64,000 nucleotides of DNA. It comes from Terrimonas ginsenosidimutans (GTDB lineage Bacteria > Bacteroidota > Bacteroidia > Chitinophagales > Chitinophagaceae). Position numbers and translations under genes: made by a program. This document shows positions 17,525 through 26,385 of the stretch, in pieces. Each line of letters opens with the position of its first letter. Positions within the stretch are counted from its first letter, which is position 1. The notes below the pieces were generated by a model. It searched no databases. It worked only from the letters and a program-made list of their open reading frames with translations, and had not been told where the DNA came from. The stretch covers positions 372,001 through 436,000 of the forward strand of contig NZ_JAKLTR010000001.1 of assembly GCF_022012415.1 (NCBI RefSeq), read 5' to 3'.

Positions 17525-18526
17525 ATGCAAGCCACTATTTTCCGACAACTCTTTTTCATACTGTTCATTCCATTTACAGCAAAAGCTCAATGGGGTAATT
17601 CCGGTACAACGGTAAATAACAATGGAAATGTTGGCGTTAACGCTCCTACGCCATTGTATCCCCTTCATGTAAAAGCGTATAACAACTTTGGGTCGGCAGG
17701 AACGTATTTGTGGGGTCAGGGTTACGGAACGGCAGTGGGTGTGGCAAACCTATCATCGTCTTCCTACGCCTTTGCAGTATATGGAAATTTTAATGAGGAC
17801 GGTAATCCGTTGGCAGGACATAAAAGCCTGATGTATGTGCGGGGTGATGGCAACGTTGGTCTTGGAACAGCCACGCCTTCAGAAAAGCTTACTGTTGACG
17901 GTAATATTCAGCTTGCCGGATACGGTAAAATTCAGATACTCGACAGGGCCGCATTACAGGTAGTTCTTTCACAACAAAATAACTTCACGCGTTCCATCCT
18001 TGCACAAAACCTCACCTGGGATTTCTCAAAGAATAAATGGGTGATCTCCGATGCGGCATATCCGGATTTCTCAATGATGAGATTCGAAAACGGTGGAGAC
18101 ATTAGTTTTTATGCCGGACAACCAACTGGCCAAACGGAATTAACCAACCTGGAAATTTCTCCTTACTCCCGGATGACAATAGGAGTAAATGGTAATATCG
18201 GTATTGGTACTGCCCCACTGACCGATCATAAACTTGCCGTTAATGGCACGGCTCTCTTCACAAAAGTAAAAGTGAAAGCATTCAGTAACTGGCCCGACTA
18301 TGTTTTTAGCCCGGACTATAAATTAATGCCTCTGAAAGACGTGGAAAACTACATCACACAGCACCGTCACTTACCAGGCGTAGTTCCCGCAGAAGATGTT
18401 GAGAAAAATGGTCTTGATCTGGGAGAAAATCAAGCCATCCTTTTACAGAAGATCGAAGAGCTCACCCTGTATATTATCCAGCAACAAAAAAAGATAGAAG
18501 AGCTGGAAAAGCGCATGAACAAATAG
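17525..18526 (+). CDS. Tail-fibre-like surface protein, paralogue of the 11145 gene
   Basis: A 333-residue exported protein with a signal peptide (FIPFTAKAQ) and repeated short motifs: NGNVGVNAPTPLYPLHV, GNVGLGTATPSEKLTV and GNIGIGTAPLTDHKLAV. The C-terminus has DYVFSPDYKLMPLKDVENYI, HRHLPGVVPA and a terminal coiled coil (LQKIEELTLYIIQQQKKIEELE). The order and spacing match the protein at 11145, so they are paralogues. The fibre-like stalk with a coiled-coil foot suggests a trimeric cell-surface structure; the function is not known. Confidence 0.75.
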   Translation: MQATIFRQLFFILFIPFTAKAQWGNSGTTVNNNGNVGVNAPTPLYPLHVKAYNNFGSAGTYLWGQGYGTAVGVANLSSSSYAFAVYGNFNEDGNPLAGHKSLMYVRGDGNVGLGTATPSEKLTVDGNIQLAGYGKIQILDRAALQVVLSQQNNFTRSILAQNLTWDFSKNKWVISDAAYPDFSMMRFENGGDISFYAGQPTGQTELTNLEISPYSRMTIGVNGNIGIGTAPLTDHKLAVNGTALFTKVKVKAFSNWPDYVFSPDYKLMPLKDVENYITQHRHLPGVVPAEDVEKNGLDLGENQAILLQKIEELTLYIIQQQKKIEELEKRMNK

Positions 18527-18658
18527 CATTTCTTCTTCTTGCTGTTCTTACCCATTTTTCTTTCTCTTAAGGAAATGGGCGGAGCAGCAAGAAAAAGGGC
18601 ACACAATTGTATGCTCTTCATTTTTGTTTATATCTTTCTGTCTCATCTTTGTTTCAAT

Positions 18659-19042
18659 ATGAAGTACTTTTCCCTTCTGTTACCGCTGCTGATCTGTTTG
18701 CAGCTTCAGCAAACTACCGGCAAAGGTTTTTATTACTGTATCGATCATAAAGAAAAGAAAGTGTATCATAGCACTGGTGACGTCACGATAAAGAAAGGGC
18801 TTCAGAAAGACGAGTACTATCAGTACGGCTTCATGAAGCAGAAGGGGTGGATCAATCGCAGCTGGGAAGGACTTGAGTATAAGTTGCTTCTTTATCCGAA
18901 AACCAGTTTCGAAAAAAGAAGCAAACAATCTGCCGACAGCCTGTTCAGCATTTTAAGAGCAAAAGGCTATCTTAATGAGAAAGTGCCAATGCCTTACCCG
19001 ATGAAACCATACAACAACTACAAAAAAGATGGCACGAATTAA
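18659..19042 (+). CDS. Small secreted hypothetical protein
   Basis: A 127-residue protein with a signal peptide (MKYFSLLLPLLICLQLQQTTG) and a lysine- and tyrosine-rich mature part, with YYCIDHKEKKVYHSTGDV near the start of the mature chain and PYPMKPYNNYKKDG at the end. I do not recognise a family. The start at 18659 gives the signal peptide; the longer upstream frame adds an improbable segment. It follows the surface protein gene in the same direction, 132 nt away. Confidence 0.6.
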   Translation: MKYFSLLLPLLICLQLQQTTGKGFYYCIDHKEKKVYHSTGDVTIKKGLQKDEYYQYGFMKQKGWINRSWEGLEYKLLLYPKTSFEKRSKQSADSLFSILRAKGYLNEKVPMPYPMKPYNNYKKDGTN

Positions 19043-19184
19043 CACCCGGGCATAGATCCATTAACGGTCCTTAAGCCAACCAATATTGACCCTCCAGGTA
19101 AACCCGGCCTGCAACACCCTGGGCTGGAGCAGCAAATAGAAAGCGTTTTTTCTTCGGTACCTTCTCATTGCTTTCTCGGTCTTC

Positions 19185-19217
19185 CTACGGTCTCGCTACG
19201 TTCTTTCTACGCTCTAT
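19185..19217. repeat. Three tandem 11-bp units
   Basis: The units ctacggtctcg, ctacgttcttt and ctacgctctat follow each other directly with exact 11-bp spacing, sharing CTACG and a following TCT. Confidence 0.6.
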
Positions 19218-19350
19218 AAGCGTTCTGAGCTCCGGACCCGTCCGGGACTGGATTAAATTTCAACGTTCGTTTTGACGTTGTGTAATCGCCACAACAGTTG
19301 ACTGAAGACCGCACCCCGGATTCTGCTTACGGTTCGTCTCGCGGAAACCG

Positions 19351-19358
19351 TACATTTG
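19351..19358 (+). promoter_or_regulatory. Bacteroidota -7 element for gcvT
   Basis: TACATTTG fits TAnnTTTG exactly and ends 21 nt before the gcvT ATG at 19380. The upstream -33 element is not clear. Confidence 0.5.
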
Positions 19359-19379
19359 CGCATCTATAAACAATCACAT

Positions 19380-20465
19380 ATGAAAAAGACCCCGTTTACG
19401 GAAAAACACATAGCGTTTGGCGCCAAGATGGCGGAGTTCGCCGGGTACAATATGCCTATTTCTTATTCAGGTATCAATGACGAACATGCAGCCGTCCGCA
19501 AGAATGCCGGAGTGTTTGATGTAAGCCACATGGGCGAATTCATCCTTAAAGGAGAGAATGCGCTTGACCTGATCCAACGTGTAACCACTAACGATGCTTC
19601 CAAACTGAAAGCCGGACAGGCCCAGTACAGTTCCCTGCCAAACAATAATGGCGGGCTGGTTGATGACCTGCTGGTTTACTGCATCGAAGAAAACAAAGTG
19701 TATATGCTGGTGGTTAACGCATCAAATATCGAAAAAGACTGGAATTGGATCAGCCAGCACAATTCGAAGAATGTTGAAATGCATAACGTTTCTGAAAAAA
19801 CCGGCCTGCTGGCCATTCAGGGACCAAACGCAACCAGTATCCTGCAGCCACTGACAGAGATCGACATCATGAATATGAAGTATTACACCTTCGCAAAAGG
19901 CAGATTTGCGGGTGTTGACAACGTTTTGATCAGCGCTACCGGATATACAGGAGCAGGCGGCGTAGAGATCTATTTTGAAGACAAGGACGATTGTGCGGAA
20001 AAGATCTGGAATGCCATTTTTGAAGTTGGCGCCGCACAGGGGATCAAACCGGTAGGCCTTGGCGCGAGGGACACACTCCGCCTCGAAATGGGCTACTGCC
20101 TTTATGGGAACGATATCGATGACGGCACTTCTCCGATCGAAGCTGGCCTCAGCTGGATCACCAAGTTTACAAAAGACTTCCCGTCCAAAGAACTGTTTGC
20201 TGAACAAAAAGCCAAAGGCGTTGAAAAGAAACTGGTGGGTTTTGAAATGATCGATAAAGGAATTCCTCGCCATGGCTATGAGATAAAGGACCACCAGGGC
20301 GCCACGATCGGTGTGGTTACCTCCGGAACACAATCTCCAAGCCTCGGCAAGGCGATCGGTCTTGGCTACGTAAGCACAGCCTTTGCAGCGATCGATTCAG
20401 ACATTTATATCAAAGTGAGAGACAAATTATTGCAGGCAAAGGTTTCCAAAATACCTTTTGTATAA
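19380..20465 (+). CDS. gcvT: Aminomethyltransferase, glycine cleavage T protein
   Basis: The 361-residue T protein of the glycine cleavage system. It takes the aminomethyl group from lipoyl-H protein and gives methylene-tetrahydrofolate and ammonia. Diagnostic segments are [20 protein letters not shown] at the N-terminus, FDVSHMGEF, the VDDLLVYC stretch with the catalytic Asp, [12 protein letters not shown], and [19 protein letters not shown]. The C-terminal [12 protein letters not shown] completes the barrel domain. Length matches the family. No gcvH or gcvP is adjacent, which is common in Bacteroidota. The start at 19380 is supported by the -7 element upstream. Confidence 0.97.
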   Translation: MKKTPFTEKHIAFGAKMAEFAGYNMPISYSGINDEHAAVRKNAGVFDVSHMGEFILKGENALDLIQRVTTNDASKLKAGQAQYSSLPNNNGGLVDDLLVYCIEENKVYMLVVNASNIEKDWNWISQHNSKNVEMHNVSEKTGLLAIQGPNATSILQPLTEIDIMNMKYYTFAKGRFAGVDNVLISATGYTGAGGVEIYFEDKDDCAEKIWNAIFEVGAAQGIKPVGLGARDTLRLEMGYCLYGNDIDDGTSPIEAGLSWITKFTKDFPSKELFAEQKAKGVEKKLVGFEMIDKGIPRHGYEIKDHQGATIGVVTSGTQSPSLGKAIGLGYVSTAFAAIDSDIYIKVRDKLLQAKVSKIPFV

Positions 20466-20489
20466 AAAGACTCTGGTGGGATTTTTGAT

Positions 20490-20548
20490 GTAATAGCCTT
20501 CGCTGAATGAATTTGCCCTATCGGCAAATACGTGGCGAAGGCTATTAC
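20490..20548. terminator. Double hairpin after gcvT
   Basis: An outer perfect 14-bp stem (20490-20503 with 20535-20548) encloses a second stem ATTTGCC/GGCAAAT (20511-20517 with 20523-20529). It sits 25 nt after the gcvT stop and may end its transcription, though no strong T run follows. Confidence 0.6.
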
Positions 20549-20655
20549 ACTTCCTCTTTGTTCAGGTCAGCGGACAGACCGCCCAACCTTCGCAAAGCAG
20601 AATGGGTAAGCCGAAAATTCCATCCTAATGCAAAACCAAACTCTGTAAAGCGACT

Positions 20656-21132
20656 ATGCCTACCATCCATCTGACTACTTTCGTTGCCGCCCCGGTAGAA
20701 AGAGTATTCGATCTCGCCCGCAGCATCGACCTGCACAAACAATCCATGACCAAACATAAGGAAGAAGCCGTTGCCGGTGTTCGCTTTGGATTGATCGAAA
20801 AAGACGAAACTGTTACCTGGAAAGCAAGGCATCTCTTTAAAGACCGTATTCTCAAAACCCGTATCACAGAAATGAAAAAGCCGGAAATGTTCACCGACGA
20901 ACAGGCTGAAGGCGATTTCAAACTATTGAAGCATGAGCACCATTTCAAACCCTGTGATAACGGAACGATCATGATCGATATCCTCAATTTTGAGTCACCT
21001 TACGGAGCCGTCGGCAAAGGCTTTAATAAAGTCTATCTGACCAGGTACATGAAAAAACTGATCGAAGAACGGAATCTGGTGATCAAGAAATTTGCAGAAG
21101 GGTCCGACTGGAAAAAACTCCTGGAACGCTAA
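20656..21132 (+). CDS. SRPBCC superfamily protein
   Basis: A 158-residue protein of the START/Bet v 1-like helix-grip fold. The N-terminus IHLTTFVAAPVERVFDLARSI is the typical first strand and helix of polyketide-cyclase or ligand-binding family members, and WKARHLFKDRILKTRITEM and HEHHFKPCDNGTIMID form later strands. Such proteins bind hydrophobic ligands; this subgroup is a conserved cytoplasmic protein in Bacteroidota with no assigned ligand. No signal peptide. It is downstream of gcvT but separated by a hairpin. Confidence 0.8.
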   Translation: MPTIHLTTFVAAPVERVFDLARSIDLHKQSMTKHKEEAVAGVRFGLIEKDETVTWKARHLFKDRILKTRITEMKKPEMFTDEQAEGDFKLLKHEHHFKPCDNGTIMIDILNFESPYGAVGKGFNKVYLTRYMKKLIEERNLVIKKFAEGSDWKKLLER

Positions 21133-21307
21133 TGATCCGGAAGGGCCGCGAATTGACACGAATGCAGCAATAGGGGCAGGGTTTCCTTGCAGGTCATTCC
21201 TCAAAACACTTAGAAAATGCGCGTGAACCCTCTTCTGATGAGGAACAAGAACACGTCAAAGCCCCTGCAAACCTCGTGTTCAGCCTCCCCAACACACTTT
21301 AAATCAA

Positions 21308-22042
21308 TCACTTCACAGTTTCCACGACTAGCCGGCCCTCGCGATAGACCGGTAATACGTTCGCTCCATCTTCTGTAAGGCAGAATTTGATATCGTCTAT
21401 CAACCCGAACCTTTCCACCAGGCGGTGGTAGTGAGTAAGCTTTGTTGCAAAGCCCATCAGGTTATTCTTGTGTTTATTATACATTGCCTCTGCCATCAGT
21501 GAACTATCGCAGTGGATCTCAAAGTGTTTTTTGATACGGGTGATAACAGCTCCGGCAAACAAAGTGTCTTCAAGGTTGAAGCGGTCTTTCCAACCCGCGC
21601 ATCCCAGTACAACATTCTTATTCTGCGCGAGCAGGAATTCGCAAACTGCGGAAAGGTTTGGAAAAGAGCCAGACACGATGGTATCCGCGCCTCTTTCAAG
21701 GGCCATATGAAGCAGCCTTGTACCATTCGTAGTAGTAAGCACCAGGGTACGGCCACCTATAAATTCGCGATTATATTCTAATGGGGAGTTTCCATGAGCA
21801 AGACCTTCGGCAATCTGCCCGTCACGTTCACCTGCGGCGATGCCATCGATATTCCGGCTGATCTCGATCGCCTTGGGCACCGAATCAACAGGAATTACGC
21901 ATTTGGCGCCATTATAAAGGGCTGAAGATATGGTCGATGTGGCACGAAACACATCAATGATCACCACCACGCTATTACTCAGATCATACAAATGCAAAAG
22001 GGCTGGCGACAGTGACGTGTGCAAAGTTGGCTTACTGCTCAT
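21308..22042 (-). CDS. comB: 2-phosphosulfolactate phosphatase family protein
   Basis: A 244-residue protein matching ComB, a magnesium-dependent phosphatase that turns 2-phosphosulfolactate into sulfolactate. The family marks are VVIIDVFRATST (Asp30), AAGERDG at about residue 70, HGNSPLEY, LTTTNGT, and CAGWKDRFNLEDTLFAGA. Full length is present. ComB was defined in coenzyme M synthesis, but comB is widespread in bacteria that do not make coenzyme M, and no comA or comC is seen here; the true substrate may therefore differ. The single gene has its own promoter. Confidence 0.9.
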   Translation of the reverse strand: MSSKPTLHTSLSPALLHLYDLSNSVVVIIDVFRATSTISSALYNGAKCVIPVDSVPKAIEISRNIDGIAAGERDGQIAEGLAHGNSPLEYNREFIGGRTLVLTTTNGTRLLHMALERGADTIVSGSFPNLSAVCEFLLAQNKNVVLGCAGWKDRFNLEDTLFAGAVITRIKKHFEIHCDSSLMAEAMYNKHKNNLMGFATKLTHYHRLVERFGLIDDIKFCLTEDGANVLPVYREGRLVVETVK

Positions 22043-22058
22043 AAATTTTTTCAGGCCG

Positions 22059-22066
22059 CAAAGGTA
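22059..22066 (-). promoter_or_regulatory. Bacteroidota -7 element for comB
   Basis: On the minus strand TACCTTTG fits TAnnTTTG and lies 16 nt before the comB ATG. A -33 TTG at normal spacing is not seen. Confidence 0.45.
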
Positions 22067-22113
22067 CGGATTTCAGAGATGGGAATGGCCCCTGTTTGTT
22101 CGATGGCCGATGA

Positions 22114-22228
22114 GCGAATGGCCGATGGCCAGATTTCCTGACTTGTTAAATTAAACCAATCCGTCGATAGCGTTTGTTCGAAAAATAATATCCAGCTCCG
22201 GCTATCAAGGTCGGCCATCGGCCATCGC
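22114..22228. repeat. Inverted repeat with GGCCGATGGCC arms
   Basis: Arms at 22114-22130 and 22213-22228 match as reverse complements apart from one extra base, with about 82 nt between. A further partial copy of TGGCCGATG lies just before the left arm at 22103-22112. Confidence 0.5.
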
Positions 22229-22426
22229 TTCCCTCGGGGCAAATCTTCTAAGGTACCTCTTTTCCCCCTCCAAAAATTATTTATTATTTATGCGTTTTTG
22301 CAAGGAAATCCGGCTCACATTCCTTTAGATTTGCCGATTGCCCTCGCATGAGAAATATAGGGCAATAGCCTCACAGTCTAAGCCTCCGGCGCTGTGCCCG
22401 GCTTATTGTTAACCGGAAATTGAACT

Positions 22427-25400
22427 ATGGCTTTACCTCATTTGCTCAAGTACGTTTACACTCATGGTACGGATGAAGTGATCCGCCGCGGTAAAAAAAT
22501 TCACGCGATCGGATTTGTGGAATTGATAGAGTATGATGATCTCTTCGGCTCTGCCGTATTTCGTGTAAAAGACGATAGCTACTCCACCTTTTACAAGGTT
22601 TATATTCAGAAATTCAAAGACCCCAAAGGTCTTTCACTGCGTTGCAGCTGCCCGTATAATATCGGTGATATCTGCCGCCATGAAACAGCCTCCCTCTTTC
22701 AGTTGCAGGAAATGATCGATAAAGGACATCTGCAAGCGGAAGAAGTAGAATATGATCAGCGACATACGGTCGCGAAGATGAAGTCCATCGAACTTAAAAC
22801 ACTTCGACTTCTCTCATCTCCCACCGTTTTCTCAGACGCTGAAACCTATTTGCGTACGCAAAAGGCAACGATCGAGCTGGCCGAAAACGAAACCGTAAAA
22901 GCCGCCGTTCCTTTAGATGGTCAGATCTACAAAGTGCTGATCCGGAAAAATGAGGAGCGGAACTTTGATACAAGCTGCGACTACCAGGATACCGAGCATC
23001 CGCTCTGCCTTCCTAAAGTGATCGTATTCCTTCAGCTGCTGAACGCTTTCGGCGCGAATTATTTTGATAGTATCCGTAACTGGGATAAAGAAAAGAATAA
23101 GCTGCTGGAAGCCTATGGCTATTCCCTCGCAGATGATCTGAAAGGAAAATTCGAGTTCGTATATAAAGAAGGAAAACCGTTTCTCCGCGTGCTGGACACG
23201 GGTATCAAACGTGTCGCAACAGTCGCGGCACCGGTTAAACCTGTTCTGATCCCACAGAAAGAAAAAGAGATTGAGATTCCGGAAGAAGAGGAACCGGAAA
23301 AACCAAGACCGTCGCAGCGTCTCGGTGTGATATTCAACCTGAATAAAAAGAACTATCCCTATTTCACCGTCGATGCAGTGATTGGAGAATCCAACGCGGC
23401 TGCCGATGGCTTTGCCGGCAAAGTGGAAAAACCTGATATCAGCAGATATATTGATACAGATAAATTATCCGAAGAAGACAAGCAGGTGCTTACGCTTCTT
23501 CGCAAATTGCAGGAAGCTGAGATCAATAAATATATCAGCCGAAATTCTCCTTTCTCCGGCATCTGGGAAAATATCATTCATCAGGAAGATGATGATATCC
23601 CTGCTGAAACAAAAGAGCTGATGGCGGAATACCTTTTTCCCCGCCTGAAAAAACTCTGTACCGAACAGGCAGAGAATACCCTCTTTTTTGTACTGGATGA
23701 GGGCAAGCTGTTCAAATCGGCCAATCTTACGCCGCTTCAGGTATCCGCGGAAGAAGCAAAGCCGCATTTTATCATCAAAAAGAATGGTAATTACTCTATC
23801 CAGTGCCGTGTTCAGGCGGGTAGCATGGAATACGATCTTGGCGAGAACGAAACACAAAGTCCGCTTTTCTTTCTTTATAACTACCAGTTGTTTCTCTGGA
23901 AAAGCAATGAAGTTGTCCATCTCGCAGAAAAGTTTCTCCCTTCCGGTAAAATAGATATCGAGGAGGATGACTGGGAGAAAACAATGCAGGAAATGATCCT
24001 TCCTCTTGCAAAGGAACATAAAGTTGATTTCGATAAAAGTCTGATCAAAGAAGTAAAAGACGGGGAACCTGAGGTAAAACTGTTCCTGCTTGAAAAAGGC
24101 GACTATCTTATATTCCAGCCTTCTTTCTCTTATAAAGGTTACGAGACAAAAGCCAAGGATCGTGATGAGATCGTAGTACCACAGGGAGATAAGCTGCTGA
24201 TCGTACACCGGAACCGCGAGGCTGAAGGTGTGTTCATTGCGAAACTCCAGAACCTTCACTCAAACTTTATCACGAATGAAGAGAACGGTTCGCTGGCATT
24301 GAAAGGTTCGGACGTTTTGAAAAACAACTGGTTCTTCCTTTTTGTGGATGCGATGAGAGACATGAAGACACCGGTCTTTGGATTCGAAGCACTCAAGAAC
24401 TTCCGTTTCAATACAGCCAAGCCTCAGACCAAGATCTTTATCAGCAGCAATACCGACTGGTTTGATGCAAAAGTGGATATCGTCTTTGGTGATCAGAAAG
24501 TAACGGTGGCAGAAGTTAAACGTGCGCTGGCAAATAAGCAGCAATTCGTTCAGCTGAATGATGGCACCCTGGGGATCCTGCCGGAAGAATGGCTAAAAAA
24601 GTATTCCCTGCTCTTCCGGGTGGGTGAAGGCAACTCCAACAACCTGAAACTTTCCCGCTATCACCTGAGTGTGGTGGATGAGCTATATGAAAACCGTGAT
24701 GAAGAAGAGCTGGTTGTTCAACTGGAAGAGAAATATGAGAACCTCCGCCAGTTCAACCAGATAAAAGAAATTGAGCCGCCAGAGCATTTAAGACCGATCC
24801 TTCGCCCTTATCAGGCAGCGGGATTTCAATGGTTGAATTATCTCCGCGAGATCAAATGGGGTGGTATCCTTGCTGATGACATGGGTCTGGGTAAAACCGT
24901 TCAGGCTCTATCTTTCCTTGAGCACCGCCGGGCAGAAGAAGGTGGGATCAAGGCGCTGGTTGTTTGTCCCACTACGCTGATCTATAACTGGGAAAGTGAG
25001 ATCCGCAAATTCACCCCAAAGCTTACGTACCGCATTCACCACGGAGCCACGCGCACGCGTACCCGTGAAGAGATCATGGATCATGACGTAACGATCACTA
25101 CTTATGGCACACTGCGGAGTGATATCAAGCTGCTGATGAGCGTAACCCTGGATTATGTCGTACTTGATGAAAGCCAGGCGATCAAGAACCCGTCAAGCAA
25201 GGTAACCAAAGCGGCCTGCCTGCTAAATGCGAAACATCGCATTTGTATGAGTGGTACTCCGCTGCAGAATAATACGTTTGACATCTTTGCGCAAATGCAC
25301 TTCCTGAACCCGGGAATGCTTGGCACAATGGAATTCTTCCGCCAGGAATTTGCGATCCCGATCGATAAGTTTGGGGAACAGGACCGGAAAGAGCACCTTA

Positions 25401-26188
25401 AAAAGATCCTCTACCCGTTCATCCTCAGAAGAACAAAAGAACAGGTAGCAAAAGACCTTCCTGAAAAACAGGAAATGATCCTTTGGTGTGAAATGGAAGA
25501 TGAACAAAGAAAGATCTATGATGCTTACCGCAATGACTTCCGCGACAGGATCCTCGGCACCATCCAGGAACAGGGTATTCAGCGCTCGCAACTGACCATC
25601 CTTCAGGGCTTGATGAAGCTCCGCCAGATCTGCGATTCGCCGGCAATCCTGAATGAAGAAGAGAAGTTTGATAATCATTCCATTAAACTTGAAGAGCTGG
25701 GCCGTGAGATCACAGAAAACATCAGCAATCACAAGGCACTGGTATTCTCGCAATTCCTCGGCATGCTCGCCCTGATCAAAGGCAAACTGGATGAACTTGG
25801 TGTTAAGTATGAATACTTTGACGGTAGTACTTCTGCACCTGACAGAGAAAAAGCTATTCAAAGCTTCCAGAATGATGACACGGTTCGCGTATTCCTGATC
25901 TCATTAAAAGCCGGTGGTGTGGGTCTTAACCTTACCGCAGCCGACTATGTATACATCGTTGACCCCTGGTGGAACCCGGCTGTTGAGCAACAAGCCATCG
26001 ACCGGACTCACCGTATTGGACAAACAAAGAACATTTTTGCATACAGGATGATCTGCCGCGACACGATCGAGGATAAGATCCTTCAGCTGCAGGACAAGAA
26101 ACGCGCTCTGGCAAAAGACCTTATCGCAGACGACTCGTCATTTGTTAAGAGCCTGACGAGGGAGGATGTGGAGTACCTGTTCAGCTAA
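22427..26188 (+). CDS. SNF2 family DNA-dependent ATPase with SWIM zinc finger
   Basis: A 1253-residue helicase-like ATPase. A SWIM finger sits at residues 73-85 (C73-x-C75, C83-x-H85). A long middle region of about 650 residues has no recognised domain. The SNF2 core begins near residue 785: motif I DDMGLGKT at about 817, DESQ as the DEAD-box form at about 914, MSGTPLQNN, and the C-terminal lobe ending VGLNLTAADYVYIVDPWWNP and IDRTHRIGQ with the arginine finger. It probably remodels or translocates DNA-protein complexes. It is a single gene with its own terminator. The target is unknown. Confidence 0.93.
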   Translation: MALPHLLKYVYTHGTDEVIRRGKKIHAIGFVELIEYDDLFGSAVFRVKDDSYSTFYKVYIQKFKDPKGLSLRCSCPYNIGDICRHETASLFQLQEMIDKGHLQAEEVEYDQRHTVAKMKSIELKTLRLLSSPTVFSDAETYLRTQKATIELAENETVKAAVPLDGQIYKVLIRKNEERNFDTSCDYQDTEHPLCLPKVIVFLQLLNAFGANYFDSIRNWDKEKNKLLEAYGYSLADDLKGKFEFVYKEGKPFLRVLDTGIKRVATVAAPVKPVLIPQKEKEIEIPEEEEPEKPRPSQRLGVIFNLNKKNYPYFTVDAVIGESNAAADGFAGKVEKPDISRYIDTDKLSEEDKQVLTLLRKLQEAEINKYISRNSPFSGIWENIIHQEDDDIPAETKELMAEYLFPRLKKLCTEQAENTLFFVLDEGKLFKSANLTPLQVSAEEAKPHFIIKKNGNYSIQCRVQAGSMEYDLGENETQSPLFFLYNYQLFLWKSNEVVHLAEKFLPSGKIDIEEDDWEKTMQEMILPLAKEHKVDFDKSLIKEVKDGEPEVKLFLLEKGDYLIFQPSFSYKGYETKAKDRDEIVVPQGDKLLIVHRNREAEGVFIAKLQNLHSNFITNEENGSLALKGSDVLKNNWFFLFVDAMRDMKTPVFGFEALKNFRFNTAKPQTKIFISSNTDWFDAKVDIVFGDQKVTVAEVKRALANKQQFVQLNDGTLGILPEEWLKKYSLLFRVGEGNSNNLKLSRYHLSVVDELYENRDEEELVVQLEEKYENLRQFNQIKEIEPPEHLRPILRPYQAAGFQWLNYLREIKWGGILADDMGLGKTVQALSFLEHRRAEEGGIKALVVCPTTLIYNWESEIRKFTPKLTYRIHHGATRTRTREEIMDHDVTITTYGTLRSDIKLLMSVTLDYVVLDESQAIKNPSSKVTKAACLLNAKHRICMSGTPLQNNTFDIFAQMHFLNPGMLGTMEFFRQEFAIPIDKFGEQDRKEHLKKILYPFILRRTKEQVAKDLPEKQEMILWCEMEDEQRKIYDAYRNDFRDRILGTIQEQGIQRSQLTILQGLMKLRQICDSPAILNEEEKFDNHSIKLEELGREITENISNHKALVFSQFLGMLALIKGKLDELGVKYEYFDGSTSAPDREKAIQSFQNDDTVRVFLISLKAGGVGLNLTAADYVYIVDPWWNPAVEQQAIDRTHRIGQTKNIFAYRMICRDTIEDKILQLQDKKRALAKDLIADDSSFVKSLTREDVEYLFS

Positions 26189-26223
26189 GTAAGAAAGCAA
26201 AATCCAAAAGTAAAAACTACAGT

Positions 26224-26266
26224 CCCCTGCCAGCAAATACCAACGCTGCAGGGGCTTTTTCTTTTT
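26224..26266 (+). terminator. Terminator after the SNF2 gene
   Basis: CCCCTGC-C-AGC pairs with GCTGCAGGGG (26224-26234 with 26245-26254) with one bulged base, followed by two T runs. Confidence 0.7.
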
Positions 26267-26358
26267 ACTTTGACCATCCGCCGGTACATTTCACCCATTC
26301 ATCCGGTTTTGAGCTTTTCCCGGTATTGATTACGCAGGTTACGTCACACTCTTACGTC

Positions 26359-26366
26359 TAACTTCG
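26359..26366 (+). promoter_or_regulatory. -7-like element for the first OMP gene
   Basis: TAACTTCG differs from TAnnTTTG at one position and ends 19 nt before the ATG at 26386. The paralogue at 31216 has a similar TACTTTCG at 31183. Confidence 0.35.
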
Positions 26367-26385
26367 TACAAGCTTATAACCGATT

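Larger units (their letters stand above)
19043..19379. other. Intergenic region with an 11-bp periodic tract and the gcvT promoter
   Basis: About 340 bp. A pyrimidine-rich part at 19151-19217 contains three tandem 11-bp units at 19185, 19196 and 19207 that each start with CTACG. A -7 element lies at 19351-19358. Nothing else was recognised. Confidence 0.5.
22043..22426. other. Intergenic region with an inverted repeat
   Basis: About 380 bp between divergent comB and the SNF2 gene. It holds the comB promoter and a separated inverted repeat; otherwise no gene or RNA was recognised. Confidence 0.5.

Noticed and set aside
21308-22042. Coenzyme M biosynthesis from comB
   Set aside because: Only comB is present; this family is widespread in bacteria that do not make coenzyme M.
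23465-25861. Minus-strand frames of 264 and 212 residues inside the SNF2 gene
   Set aside because: The plus-strand protein has helicase motifs throughout; the frames have no recognisable domain.
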